NCBI RefSeq assembly: GCF_020639365.1
Contig: NZ_JAINUL010000001.1
Location: forward strand, 831,480-895,479
Length of the DNA: 64,000 nt
Direction of reading: 5' to 3'
Source of the DNA: Streptomyces flavotricini
GTDB taxonomy: Bacteria > Actinomycetota > Actinomycetes > Streptomycetales > Streptomycetaceae
Shown one piece after another: positions 47,832 to 56,891 of the stretch. Under the pieces are notes generated by a model. It was not told the origin of the DNA. It worked only from the letters and a program-made list of their open reading frames with translations, and made no database searches. Each line of letters starts with the position of its first letter. Within the stretch, counting starts at the first letter, position 1. Made by a program: the position numbers and the translations under genes.

Positions 47832-49313
47832 ATGGACACCGGCCCCCTGTACTTGGAACCGAGGCTGGCGCCACGCCTCGCCGCGCTGCTCGGTTCGCCC
47901 CCGTTCCTGCACATGCTCGCGGACGCCCTCGGCTCGCCCCTCAACGTGCTCCTGCCCGACCAGGCGGCGGAGAACGCCGAGGGCTTCCGCTCCGTCTACC
48001 GCCGCCACCGGCTCGGCGGGCAGGTCTTCTTCGCCCACAAGGCCAACCGTTCCCGGTCCCTCGTACGGCGGCTCACCACGGCGGACGCGGCCGTGGACGT
48101 GGCCTCCGTCGGCGAGCTCCGCCGCGCCCTCGGCGCCGGTTTCACCGCGGACCGCATCATGGCGACCGGCCCCAAGGACCCGGCGTTCCTGTGGCTCGCC
48201 GCGCGGTCGGGGGCCACCGTGAACGCGGACGGTCCGGGCGAGTTGGAGGCGCTGGCAGACCTCGTGCGCCGTCACGGCCTGCCCCGCCCGAAGGTCCTGC
48301 TGCGACTGTGCGAGTTCGAGACCTCGGGGCCCAGGATGCTCTCCCGCCGGAGCCGGTTCGGTACGTCCGTAAAAGCCCTGGGGCCCCTGCTGGACCTCCT
48401 CGACCGCCACCGGGACCGCGTCGATCCGATCGGCGTCGCGTACCACCTCGACACCACGAGCGCGGACGAGAAGGCCATCGCCCTCGAAGGCTGCCTGCGG
48501 GCCATGGACGACCTGCGATTACGGGGATTCCAGCCCCGCGTGGTCGACATCGGCGGCGGCTTCGGCGTCAGCTACCTCGCCCACGCCGCCCAGTGGGACC
48601 GCTACACGAGCGAGCTCGCGGCGGCCGTCATGGGCCGGCGCCCGCCGCTGACCCGGGGCGGCCACGGGTACGGTCTGCACGCCGAGGGCGGTACGCTGCG
48701 CGGCGCCCTGAGCCTGTACCCCGCCCACCGCCCGGTCGCCGGCGCGGGCTATCTCGACGCGCTCCTGTCGCAGCCCGCCCCCACCCTGGGCCGGGCCCTG
48801 GGCACCCTGCTGCTGGAGAGCCTCTACGACCTGTACACCGAGCCGGGCCGGGCCCTGGCCGACCAGTGCGGCCTCACCCTGGCACGGGTGCTGGAGGTGC
48901 GCCGTACGGACGCGGGCCCCGCACTCGTACGCCTGGCCATGAACGCGAACGACGTCGCCCTGGAGGACCACGGGATCCTCGTGGACCCCGTACTGGTGTC
49001 CCGCGAGGGCGGACCCGCCGGCCCGCCGGAGCCGGTCGGCGTCCACCTGATGGGCAACCTGTGTCTGGAAGCCGACCTGATCACACGCAGAACGGTGTTC
49101 CTGCCGCGGCTGCCGCGTGTGGGCGATCTGCTCGGTTTCGCCAACACCGCCGGCTACTGCATGGACTTCGGCGCGACGCACGCACAACAGCAGCCGTTGG
49201 CGCGCACGGTGGCGGTCCGTCACACCGGTGGCTCCTGGCGCTGGTGTCTGGACGAGGAGTACTGGCCGATCGAGGAGTACGGGCCGACATCCGATTCGGG
49301 GGGACAGGCATGA
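47832..49313 (+). CDS. Y4yA-family PLP-dependent decarboxylase-like enzyme
   Basis: The product has 493 residues, ATG 9 nt after GGAGGAG. It is a fold type III (alanine racemase/LysA-like) PLP enzyme: Lys70 in VFFAHKANRSRSL, a His-containing strand VAYHLDTTSADEKA, the PLP-phosphate loop VVDIGGGFGVSYL, and a C-terminal FANTAGYCMDFGATHAQQ. Family members decarboxylate D- or L-amino acids such as diaminopimelate or related conjugates; the Y4yA branch has no firmly assigned reaction that I know of. Its stop overlaps the next start by ATGA. It is the first gene of a four-gene PLP/sulfur/methyltransferase operon. Confidence 0.85.
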   Translation: MDTGPLYLEPRLAPRLAALLGSPPFLHMLADALGSPLNVLLPDQAAENAEGFRSVYRRHRLGGQVFFAHKANRSRSLVRRLTTADAAVDVASVGELRRALGAGFTADRIMATGPKDPAFLWLAARSGATVNADGPGELEALADLVRRHGLPRPKVLLRLCEFETSGPRMLSRRSRFGTSVKALGPLLDLLDRHRDRVDPIGVAYHLDTTSADEKAIALEGCLRAMDDLRLRGFQPRVVDIGGGFGVSYLAHAAQWDRYTSELAAAVMGRRPPLTRGGHGYGLHAEGGTLRGALSLYPAHRPVAGAGYLDALLSQPAPTLGRALGTLLLESLYDLYTEPGRALADQCGLTLARVLEVRRTDAGPALVRLAMNANDVALEDHGILVDPVLVSREGGPAGPPEPVGVHLMGNLCLEADLITRRTVFLPRLPRVGDLLGFANTAGYCMDFGATHAQQQPLARTVAVRHTGGSWRWCLDEEYWPIEEYGPTSDSGGQA

Positions 49314-50635
49314 GGTACGACAGCATCACCGAGGCCATCGGCAACACCCCGCTGGTCCGCATCGATCCGGCCGTACACGGCCTGCGTCACATCGATCTCT
49401 ACGCGAAACTGGAGATGCTCAACCCGTTCGGCTCGGTCAAGGACCGGGCCGCCTGGAACATGGCCCGGGCCGCACTGCCCGGCGCCGGGGAGCGCGGCGA
49501 GACCGTCGTCGAGCTGTCCAGTGGCAACACCGCCAAGGCCCTGGCGGTGATCGCGGGCATGCACGGGCTGCCGTTCAAGAGCGTCACCAACCGGATGCGC
49601 ATCGCGGAGGTCAAGGACCTGCTCCTGCTGCTGGGCGCCGAGATCGAGGAGCTGCCGGGTCGCAGCGAATGCCTGGACCCGACGGACACCGAGGACCCGC
49701 TGACCCTCTTCCACCAGCGGCTGAACGAGTCCGGCGGCGCCCACCTGCACACCGATCAGTACTTCAACGCGCTCAACACCGAGGCGCACGCGACGGGCAC
49801 GGGTCCGGAGATCGTGGCGGACCTGGACGGCCGGGCCCCGGACTGGTTCCTCGCCTGCGTCGGAACGGCCGGCTCCTCGACGGGCGTGGCCCGGGCGCTG
49901 CGCGCGCACGATCCTGCGGTACGGGTGATCGGACTGGTGGGCGAGAAGTCGGACTTCATCCCCGGCATCCGCAACATCGACGAGGTCCACGAGGTCGGCC
50001 TCTTCGACCCGGCCACGTACGACACGATCGAGTCGGTCGGTGCCGACGACGCGATCGACGGCATGCTCACCCTGGTCCGGCGCTGCGGGATCCTCGCCGG
50101 CCCCACGGGCGGCGCCGCCTACCACGGCGCCGTGCGCCATCTGCAGTCACTTGACGCGGAGTTGACGGGGCCGGTGCGCAGGACCGCGGTCTTCATCGTC
50201 TGCGACCGGGTGGAGAGCTACCTCGGCTACGTCAAACAGCGCCGCCCGGAGCTGATGCGCCGTCCACCCGCACGGAACTCCGTGGCCGCGCTGAGCGATG
50301 CCGAGGTGCGGGCCGCGCAGGTCATCGAGGTGGCCGACGCCCGGAAGTGGATCGCGGCGGAGCGGCCGCTGGTGATCGATCTGCGCAGCTCCTTCGCGTA
50401 CGCCGCGCTGCACATCGACGGATCGGTGAACATCGTGGACGAGCTCTTCGACGAACTGGTGCGGGGCGGGCTCCCGTTCGGCAAGCGGCAGCCCGTGCTG
50501 CTGGCGTGCCCGGTGGGCGAGCAGTCGGCGCGCTACGCCGCGCTGCTGACCCGGATGGGGCATCCCGACGTACGCAGCCTCGCGGGCGGGATCATCGCCT
50601 GGCGGGACGCGGGCGCGCCGCTGGTGCGTGACTGA
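49310..50635 (+). CDS. Cysteine synthase-like PLP enzyme fused to a rhodanese domain
   Basis: The product has 441 residues. Residues 1-315 are a cysteine synthase fold (AIGNTPLVRIDP, Lys44 in MLNPFGSVKDRAAW, ELSSGNTAKALAVIAG, Gly loop CVGTAGSSTGVARAL, CGILAGPTGGAAYHG). Residues 330-441 are a rhodanese domain (VIDLRSSFAYAALHIDGSVN) with active-site Cys400 in LLACPVGEQSA. Such a fusion suggests that sulfur carried as a persulfide on Cys400 is delivered to an aminoacrylate formed on the PLP. A SufS-like desulfurase encoded next would load it. The alternative is an SbnA-type condensation with the rhodanese in a regulatory role. It overlaps the following gene by 8 nt. Confidence 0.87.
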   Translation: MRYDSITEAIGNTPLVRIDPAVHGLRHIDLYAKLEMLNPFGSVKDRAAWNMARAALPGAGERGETVVELSSGNTAKALAVIAGMHGLPFKSVTNRMRIAEVKDLLLLLGAEIEELPGRSECLDPTDTEDPLTLFHQRLNESGGAHLHTDQYFNALNTEAHATGTGPEIVADLDGRAPDWFLACVGTAGSSTGVARALRAHDPAVRVIGLVGEKSDFIPGIRNIDEVHEVGLFDPATYDTIESVGADDAIDGMLTLVRRCGILAGPTGGAAYHGAVRHLQSLDAELTGPVRRTAVFIVCDRVESYLGYVKQRRPELMRRPPARNSVAALSDAEVRAAQVIEVADARKWIAAERPLVIDLRSSFAYAALHIDGSVNIVDELFDELVRGGLPFGKRQPVLLACPVGEQSARYAALLTRMGHPDVRSLAGGIIAWRDAGAPLVRD

Positions 50636-51857
50636 CGTGGCCGGGGCGGCCGAGCCGGCCGGCATCGCCGATGCCCTGGCGGAACTACGCGCCTGGCAGC
50701 GCCCGTTGCGCGCCCAGTTCCCGATCGTCGTGGCGAACCCCGGGCTCGCGTACCTGGACAGCGCGGCCACCGCACAGAAGCCGCAGGCCGTACTGGAGGC
50801 CGTACAGCGGTACCTGACCACCTCCAACGCCAACGCGGGCCGCGGCTCGTACCCCTGGGCCAACGCCACGACGGCGACGGTGGAGCGGGCCCGCGACCGG
50901 GTCAAGGAGTTCCTGGGCGATCCCGATCCGGACCGCTCCTGCGTGCACTTCACCAGCGGGGCTTCCGACGGCCTGCGCACCGTGGCCCGGGACTGGCTGG
51001 CGCAGCGGCTCACCGACGGGGACGAGGTCATCGTCCCGTTCGCCGACCACGAGGCGAACCTCGCGCCGTGGCTGGAGGTACGGGAGCTGCTGTCGCGCCA
51101 AGGCGTCGGGATCCGGGTGCGCGGGCTGCCGTACCAGGAGAGCTCCGGCGACTACGATCCGGCGGCGCTCGCCGCCTCGGTGGGCCCGCGCACCCGTTTC
51201 GTGGCAGCCACCCACGTGCACCACGTGTACGGCGTCGACATGAACGTGCACCGGATCCGCCGGGTGGTCGGGCCGTCCGTCCCGATCTGCCTCGACGCCG
51301 CGCAGAGCATCGGGCACCTGCCGTTCTCCGTGGCCGAACTCGACGTGGACTTCGTGGTGTTCTCCGGACACAAGTCCATGGCGCTGCCGGGTACGGGGGC
51401 GGTGTGGGCCCGCGGCCGGCCCGGGGTGCCGCCATTCCGGCCGGGCGGCTGGGCCGGCACCCCGAACACCGTCGGCATCGCGAGCCTTGCCGCCGCCCTC
51501 GACTGGCTGGACGCGGCCGGTACGGACCGGATCGAGGCGTGGACGGTGGCGCTGGCGGCCCGGCTGACGGACGGCCTGAGCCGCCTGGACGCGTACGAGG
51601 TGCTCGGCTGCCGCTCCAGCCTGGCGGCCGGATCCGAGGTGCAGCGGCGCCGGAGCATCGTGACGTTCCGGCATCGCGAGATCCCCTCGCGCGATCTCGG
51701 GTTCGTCCTCTACGGCCACGGGTTCATGGTGCGCTCCGACAGCCACTGCCAGGCGGGGGCCGGCGAGTCGGACGGCTCGGTGCGGGTCAGCCTGCACGTC
51801 CACAACACGTGCGAGGAGATCGAGGGGCTGCTCGCCACCCTCTCCAGTCTGCAATGA
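50628..51857 (+). CDS. SufS-like cysteine desulfurase (class V aminotransferase fold)
   Basis: The product has 409 residues from a GTG overlapping the preceding stop. Family markers are LAYLDSAATAQKPQAVLEAV, GRGSYPWANATTATVERARD, HFTSGASDGLRTVARDWL, PLP Lys249 in VVFSGHKSMALPGTG, and Cys374 in RSDSHCQAGAGES at the place of the SufS catalytic cysteine. It should take sulfur from cysteine as a persulfide. The genome's housekeeping SufS would normally lie in a suf operon, which is absent here; its position behind a rhodanese fusion suggests a dedicated sulfur supply for the product of this operon. The stop codon lies inside a Zur-like box. Confidence 0.87.
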   Translation: MTDVAGAAEPAGIADALAELRAWQRPLRAQFPIVVANPGLAYLDSAATAQKPQAVLEAVQRYLTTSNANAGRGSYPWANATTATVERARDRVKEFLGDPDPDRSCVHFTSGASDGLRTVARDWLAQRLTDGDEVIVPFADHEANLAPWLEVRELLSRQGVGIRVRGLPYQESSGDYDPAALAASVGPRTRFVAATHVHHVYGVDMNVHRIRRVVGPSVPICLDAAQSIGHLPFSVAELDVDFVVFSGHKSMALPGTGAVWARGRPGVPPFRPGGWAGTPNTVGIASLAAALDWLDAAGTDRIEAWTVALAARLTDGLSRLDAYEVLGCRSSLAAGSEVQRRRSIVTFRHREIPSRDLGFVLYGHGFMVRSDSHCQAGAGESDGSVRVSLHVHNTCEEIEGLLATLSSLQ

Positions 51858-51863
51858 TTTTCA
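51849..51863. promoter_or_regulatory. Second Zur-box-like site upstream of the methyltransferase gene
   Basis: CTGCAATGATTTTCA fits 11 of 15 positions of the recalled Zur box, with the right half perfect (ATGATTTTCA). It spans the stop codon of the desulfurase gene and lies just before the ribosome binding site of the methyltransferase. With the site at 45692 it suggests a shared zinc regulon. Confidence 0.45.
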
Positions 51864-51878
51864 TGTGGAGTCAGGGCC

Positions 51879-52694
51879 GTGAGAACGGCAGGAGCACGAG
51901 CGGACAGCGACATGGACGTGGGCAGTGCGGTCGGCGTGGGCACGGTGGCGGCGGCGAGCCACTGGGTGGAGCGCTGGGAGCGGCAGCAGCAGCGCTACGC
52001 GATCGACCGCGAGGAGCGGTTCACGGTCATCTCGGACGTGGTCGAGCGCGTCACGGCGGGCAGCGGGCACACCGCTCCCCTCCTCCTCGACCTGGGATGC
52101 GGACCGGGGTCGCTGGCCGCCCGGCTGGCCGCGCGCATGCCCGCCGCCGAGGTCGTGGGCGTCGACGCCGATCCCCTGCTGCTGGAGCTGGGGCGGGCGC
52201 ACCACGGTACGGCCCTGCGCTTCGCGCAGGCCCGCATCGGGGAACCGGGCTGGCTCGACGCCCTCGTACCGGGCCGTCCGGTGGACGCCGCCGTCTCCAC
52301 GACGGCCCTGCACTACCTCGGCGAGGAAACGCTCCGGCGCACCTACGAGGAGCTGGCCGAGCGGATCCGTCCCGGCGGCGTCCTCGTCAACGGCGACCAT
52401 CTGGACCCCGACTCCCCCAAGGTCCACGAGCTCGCCGTGGACATCGGCCGGCGGCGCGCCGAGCGCCAGCAGGCCCTCGCGCACGAGGACTGGGAGTCGT
52501 GGTGGTCGGGCGTGCGGGCCGACCCCGAACTGGCGCCGCTCCTCGCCACCCGCGACCGCCTCACCCATCCGCACTGCGAGGGCAACAAACTGACCCTCAC
52601 CGACCACCTCGAACTGCTGCGCGAGGCGGGCTTCGAGCACGTCGGCACGGTCTGGCAGTTCGGCAACAGCCACGTGGTGGTGGCGGTCCGCTGA
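51879..52694 (+). CDS. Class I SAM-dependent methyltransferase
   Basis: The product has 271 residues from a GTG 9 nt after GGAG; an internal ATG at 51912 is the alternative start. Motif I is LLLDLGCGPGSLAARLAAR, followed by VVGVDADPLLLELG, VDAAVSTTALHYLG and a post-I region GGVLVNGDHLD. The long C-terminal insert (RRRAERQQALAHEDWESWW) is common in natural-product methyltransferases. It probably completes the product of the PLP/sulfur operon, for example by S-, N- or O-methylation. The preceding Zur-like box may give it a separate promoter. Confidence 0.87.
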   Translation: MRTAGARADSDMDVGSAVGVGTVAAASHWVERWERQQQRYAIDREERFTVISDVVERVTAGSGHTAPLLLDLGCGPGSLAARLAARMPAAEVVGVDADPLLLELGRAHHGTALRFAQARIGEPGWLDALVPGRPVDAAVSTTALHYLGEETLRRTYEELAERIRPGGVLVNGDHLDPDSPKVHELAVDIGRRRAERQQALAHEDWESWWSGVRADPELAPLLATRDRLTHPHCEGNKLTLTDHLELLREAGFEHVGTVWQFGNSHVVVAVR

Positions 52695-52871
52695 CTCCGG
52701 CGCACCGCCCCGCGCACGCGGGACGGTCACCGGGAGTGACCTGGCATGGACCCGGAGCGCCCGTTCGGCGGGGTTCCGGGGCGGTCGGCGGGCATCGAAC
52801 ATACGATGGGCGGGAAACCGGCGCGGGCGGCTCGCCGTGCGGCCCGCCCAGAGCACTCGGGGTGGAGACGT

Positions 52872-54548
52872 ATGGCACAGGCCGCCGATACGGCGCGGAC
52901 CGTCATCCTGACCGTGGACGACGACCCGGGAGTCTCCCGCGCCATCGCCCGTGACCTGCGGCGCCAGTACGGCGCCGACTACCGGATCGTGCGCGCCGAG
53001 TCCGGCGAGTCCGCGCTGGAGGCGCTGCGCGAGCTGAAACTGCGCGGCGACCTGGTGGCGGTGATCCTCGCCGACTACCGCATGCCTCAGATGAACGGCA
53101 TCGAGTTCCTGGAACAGGCCCTCGCCGTGTACCCGGGCGCACGGCGCGTGCTGCTGACCGCGTACGCCGACACCAACGCGGCGATCGACGCGATCAACGT
53201 CGTCGACCTGGACCACTACCTGCTCAAGCCCTGGGACCCGCCGGAGGAGAAGCTCTATCCGGTCGTGGACGACCTCCTCACGGCGTGGCGCTCCAGCGAC
53301 TACCGGCCGGTACCCGCCACCAAGGTGGTCGGACACCGCTGGTCGGCCGGCTCCTCGCGCGTACGGGAGTTCCTGGCCCGCAACCAGGTTCCGTACCGCT
53401 GGTACTCCTCCGACGAGCCCGAGGGGCAGCGGCTGATGGAGGCCGCCGGGGCGGACGGGCAGCGGCTTCCGCTGGTGGTGACGCCGGACTGCACCGTGCT
53501 GATCGAGCCGGAGGCCGCCGAGCTGGCCGCCCACGTGGGGCTCGCGACGACCCCGGCCGCCGACTTCTACGACCTCGTCGTCATCGGCGGCGGACCCGCC
53601 GGGCTCGGCTCGGCGGTGTACGGGGCCTCCGAGGGGCTGCGCACCGTGCTGGTCGAGCGCTCCGCGACCGGCGGGCAGGCCGGCCAGAGTTCCCGCATCG
53701 AGAACTACCTCGGCTTCCCCGACGGAGTCTCCGGCGCACAGCTCACGGACCGTGCCCGCCGCCAGGCCGGCCGGTTCGGCGCCGAAATCCTGACGGCGCG
53801 CGAGGTCACGGGGCTGGAGGTCAACGGCGCGGCGCGCGTCGTCCGCTTCTCCGACGGCTCGGCGGTCGCCGCGCACAGCGTCATCCTGGCGACCGGGGTC
53901 TCGTACCGGCAGCTCCGCGCGCCGGGCTGCGACTCGCTGACCGGCTGCGGGGTGTATTACGGCTCCTCGCTCACCGAGGCGGCGGCCTGTCAGGGGCAGG
54001 ACGTGTACATCGTGGGCGGCGCCAACTCCGCCGGGCAGGCGGCGATGCACCTGGCGCGCGGCGCGAAATCGGTCACGCTGCTGGTGCGCGGGGAGTCCTT
54101 GAAGGCGTCGATGTCGTACTACCTGATCCAGCAGATCGAGGAGTCGGCGAACATCACGGTGCGGACGCGGACCGTCGTCGAGGAGGCGCACGGCGACGGA
54201 CACCTGGAGCAGCTGACCCTGCGGGACGTGGACAGCGGTGCGACCGAAATCGTCGGCTGCCAGTGGATGTTCGTGTTCATCGGCGCGGCCCCTCTCACGG
54301 ACTGGCTGGACGGCACTGTGCTGCGCGACGAGCACGGGTTCATCCTGACGGGGCCGGATCTCACCGCGGACGGGCGGCCGCCCGCCGAGTGGGAACTGGA
54401 CAGGCCGCCCTACCACTTGGAGACCAACATCCCCGGCGTGTTCGTGGCGGGCGACGCGCGCGCCCAGTCCGCGAAGCGCGTCGCGTCCGCCGTAGGAGAG
54501 GGAGCCATGGCCGTGATGCTCGTCCACCGGTACCTGGAGCAGTCATGA
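52872..54548 (+). CDS. Response-regulator receiver fused to thioredoxin-reductase-like FAD enzyme
   Basis: The product has 558 residues, ATG 5 nt after GGTGGAG. Residues 1-130 are a receiver (VDDDPGV, phospho-acceptor Asp68 in VILADYRMPQMNG, LLKPWDP). A linker holds a glutaredoxin-like stretch (VPYRWYSSDEPEGQRLMEAA). From about 235 there is a two-dinucleotide-fold flavoprotein (DLVVIGGGPAGLGSAVYGAS, GGQAGQSSRIENYLGFPDG, DVYIVGGANSAGQAAMHLAR, GVFVAGDARAQSAKRVASAV). The redox CxxC of thioredoxin reductase is not present (CGVYYGSS at that place), so it may reduce a different partner or act as a redox sensor. It is translationally coupled to the sensor kinase gene (ATGA). The trio with the UBP zinc finger recurs in Streptomyces. 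Confidence 0.9.
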   Translation: MAQAADTARTVILTVDDDPGVSRAIARDLRRQYGADYRIVRAESGESALEALRELKLRGDLVAVILADYRMPQMNGIEFLEQALAVYPGARRVLLTAYADTNAAIDAINVVDLDHYLLKPWDPPEEKLYPVVDDLLTAWRSSDYRPVPATKVVGHRWSAGSSRVREFLARNQVPYRWYSSDEPEGQRLMEAAGADGQRLPLVVTPDCTVLIEPEAAELAAHVGLATTPAADFYDLVVIGGGPAGLGSAVYGASEGLRTVLVERSATGGQAGQSSRIENYLGFPDGVSGAQLTDRARRQAGRFGAEILTAREVTGLEVNGAARVVRFSDGSAVAAHSVILATGVSYRQLRAPGCDSLTGCGVYYGSSLTEAAACQGQDVYIVGGANSAGQAAMHLARGAKSVTLLVRGESLKASMSYYLIQQIEESANITVRTRTVVEEAHGDGHLEQLTLRDVDSGATEIVGCQWMFVFIGAAPLTDWLDGTVLRDEHGFILTGPDLTADGRPPAEWELDRPPYHLETNIPGVFVAGDARAQSAKRVASAVGEGAMAVMLVHRYLEQS

Positions 54549-56026
54549 CCGGGCAGCCGATGCCCTGCAGCCCGCAGGAGATCGCCTCGCTCTTCCTGTT
54601 CGAGAAGCTCTCCCCGGAGCAGCTGGGGCGGCTGTGCTCCGAAGGGCGGGTGGAGCGGTTCGACGTCGGCCCGGTCTACACCGAGGGCGATCCGGCCACC
54701 TGCTTCTACGTGATGGTCGAGGGCACCGTCGTGCTGTCCCGACGGGTCGGCGGCGACGACGTCGAGGTGAGCCGCACCTCGCAGCGCGGCGTGTACGCGG
54801 GCGCCATGCAGGCGTACCTGGGCGACCGGGTGCCGCAGACGTACAACAACTCGATGCGGGTGACGGAGCCGACGCGGTTCTTCGTACTGCCCGCGGAATC
54901 GTTCGCGGCCGTCATGCGGGACTGGTTCCCCATGGCCGCGCACCTGCTGGAGGGGCTGTTCTTCGGTTCGCGGAACACGCAGCGGGCCATCGGCCAGCGT
55001 GAACGGCTGCTGGCGCTGGGATCGTTGTCCGCCGGCCTCACCCACGAGCTCAACAACCCGGCCGCGGCGGCCGTACGGGCCACCGCGACGCTGCGGGAAC
55101 GGGTGGGCAAGATGCGGCACAAGCTCGCGATCATCGCCCAGGGCCCCTACTCGCGCGAGGCGCTCGCCGACCTCATCGAGATCCAGGAGCGCACTGCCGA
55201 ACGGGTCGCCAAGGCGCCGGTGTTGAGCCCTCTGGAGGCCTCCGACCGGGAGGACGAGCTCGCCGACTGGCTCGACGACCACGGCATCCAGGAGGGCTGG
55301 CGGATCGCGCCGACCTTCGTACAGGCCGGGCTGGACACGGACTGGCTGGAGCAGGTAGCGGCGACCGTGGCCGAGGACATCCTGCCGGGGGCCATCGGCT
55401 GGCTGAACTACACGGTGGAGACCGAGCTGTTGATGGACGAGATCAACGACTCCACCACCCGCATCTCCCACCTGGTGGACGCGGCGAAGCAGTATTCGCA
55501 GCTCGACCGCGCCCCGCACCGGGTCGTCGACGTCCACGAGCTCCTCGACAGCACCCTGCTGATGCTGTCCGGCAAGATCGGTCGGGGGGTGCGGGTGGTC
55601 AAGGACTACGACCGCTCCCTGCCGGACGTTCCCGCCTATCCGGCGGAACTCAACCAGGTGTGGACGAACATCATCGACAACGCCGTCTTCGCCATCGCGA
55701 GCACCGGCGGCGAGGGCACGCTGACGGTCCGCACGGCACGCGAGGGCGACCGGCTGCTGGTGGAGTTCCGCGACACCGGGCCCGGTATCCCGGCGGACGT
55801 CCGCAGCCGCATCTTCGACCCCTTCTTCACCACGAAGCCGGTCGGCGAGGGTACCGGTCTCGGCCTCGACATCTCCTGGCGGATCGTGGTCAACAAGCAC
55901 CACGGCAGCCTTCAGGTCGAGTCCGCACCGGGCGACACCCGGTTCCAGGTGCTGCTGCCGCTGACCGCCCCGGAATCCGAGACCGCGGAAACCGGGGAGA
56001 CCCCAGAGACCCCAGAGACCTCTTAG
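54545..56026 (+). CDS. cNMP-binding-domain histidine kinase
   Basis: The product has 493 residues. Residues about 10-140 form a cyclic-nucleotide-binding-like beta roll (LFEKLSPEQLGRLCSEGRVE, GDPATCFYVMVEGTVVLSRR). The dimerisation/phosphoacceptor helix has His167 in SLSAGLTHELNNPAAAA. A 180-residue insert follows (DRVKEF-like helices, DWLEQVAATVAEDILPGAIG). The ATPase domain has NIIDNAVFAI, DTGPGIP, FFTTKPVGEGTGLGLDISW. No membrane segments, so it is cytoplasmic and probably senses a small molecule or redox state. The partner receiver is the fused flavoprotein encoded immediately upstream. Confidence 0.92.
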   Translation: MTGQPMPCSPQEIASLFLFEKLSPEQLGRLCSEGRVERFDVGPVYTEGDPATCFYVMVEGTVVLSRRVGGDDVEVSRTSQRGVYAGAMQAYLGDRVPQTYNNSMRVTEPTRFFVLPAESFAAVMRDWFPMAAHLLEGLFFGSRNTQRAIGQRERLLALGSLSAGLTHELNNPAAAAVRATATLRERVGKMRHKLAIIAQGPYSREALADLIEIQERTAERVAKAPVLSPLEASDREDELADWLDDHGIQEGWRIAPTFVQAGLDTDWLEQVAATVAEDILPGAIGWLNYTVETELLMDEINDSTTRISHLVDAAKQYSQLDRAPHRVVDVHELLDSTLLMLSGKIGRGVRVVKDYDRSLPDVPAYPAELNQVWTNIIDNAVFAIASTGGEGTLTVRTAREGDRLLVEFRDTGPGIPADVRSRIFDPFFTTKPVGEGTGLGLDISWRIVVNKHHGSLQVESAPGDTRFQVLLPLTAPESETAETGETPETPETS

Positions 56027-56061
56027 ACCACCGCGACCACCGCGACCACCGAGGAGCCGGC

Positions 56062-56418
56062 ATGACCGACGACATCAACGGAATCGACCCGAGCGTCCCG
56101 CCCGCCGGAACCGGCTGCGTCGACTGTGACGCGGTGGGCGGCTGGTGGTTCCACCTGCGCCGCTGCGCCCAGTGCGGCCACATCGGCTGCTGCGACTCCT
56201 CGCCGGCGCAGCACGCCACCGCCCACTGGAAGTCCGCCGGCCATCCGCTCGTGCAGAGCTTCGAGCCGGGTGAGGAGTGGTTCTGGAACTACGACACCGA
56301 CGCCCTGTACGAGTCCGGGCCCGCGCTCGCCCCGCCGTCCGCCCACCCGGCAGACCAGCCGGCCCCCGGCCCCGCCGACCGGGTCCCGCAGGACTGGACG
56401 AGGCGGCTGCACGGCTGA
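56062..56418 (+). CDS. UBP-type zinc-finger protein
   Basis: The product has 118 residues. It has the Cys/His pattern of a UBP-type (ZnF-UBP) finger: GCVDCDAVGGWWFHLRRCAQ then CGHIGCCDSSPAQHATAHWK and GHPLVQSFEPGEEWFWNYD. In eukaryotes this fold binds the ubiquitin C-terminus; bacterial members are usually cotranscribed with the receiver/flavoprotein and kinase, as here (35 bp downstream of the kinase). The C-terminal tail is Pro/Ala-rich. A binding partner in bacteria is not known to me. Confidence 0.88.
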   Translation: MTDDINGIDPSVPPAGTGCVDCDAVGGWWFHLRRCAQCGHIGCCDSSPAQHATAHWKSAGHPLVQSFEPGEEWFWNYDTDALYESGPALAPPSAHPADQPAPGPADRVPQDWTRRLHG

Positions 56419-56891
56419 CGGCGCCGCGGAGGCAACCGGCTCCAGAACGGGCACACACGACCCGAAGGCGGCATTCGACCTTGCGGATGCCACCTACAGT
56501 GACAAATTTTCCTCTTGAATGATTGACTGGGCGCATCAGGCCACCGCGGCCTGATCCGTGTCCGGATGCCGTCGCCCTGCCAGGCCGACCGCGGGCTGAC
56601 CGACACGCACACCGGCCCCGTGACGGTCGAGCGGCTCTCGCCGCCGTGGGGAGCACCGGTGATGGCCCCTGCATGCCGATCAGCGGTGTTCGGCACGCAG
56701 GGGCTTCATGCGCCCCGGCCTCCCCGCTCCCCGCCCCACGGATGAAACGCGTCTGCACCGGGAACACTTCCGGCTCCGGTCCTGATTGGACCTTCCGCTG
56801 ATCGCGGCCGGCATCCGTGGTGCGGAAGGCGCATTGCACAAGGGGGTGTTGACGGATTGGCTTGGTCCAGGAACGGGACCGAAGGAAGCGA
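56419..56891. other. 473-bp non-coding stretch with hairpin
   Basis: No supported gene. A short AT-rich run occurs at 56495-56530. An 8-bp stem (ATCAGGCC / GGCCTGAT, 5-nt loop) at 56535-56555 could end transcription of the preceding operon. AAGGA at 56883 is the ribosome binding site for the next gene. Confidence 0.5.
56535..56555 (+). terminator. Hairpin, probable terminator of the redox-signalling operon
   Basis: Perfect 8-bp stem with a 5-nt loop, 117 bp after the zinc-finger gene; no poly-T tail. Confidence 0.45.

Noticed and set aside
52746..52871. Upstream extension of the receiver-flavoprotein to an ATG at 52746
   Set aside because: The added 42 residues are Arg/Pro/Gly-rich with no motif, while the ATG at 52872 has GGTGGAG at proper spacing and starts just before the receiver fold.
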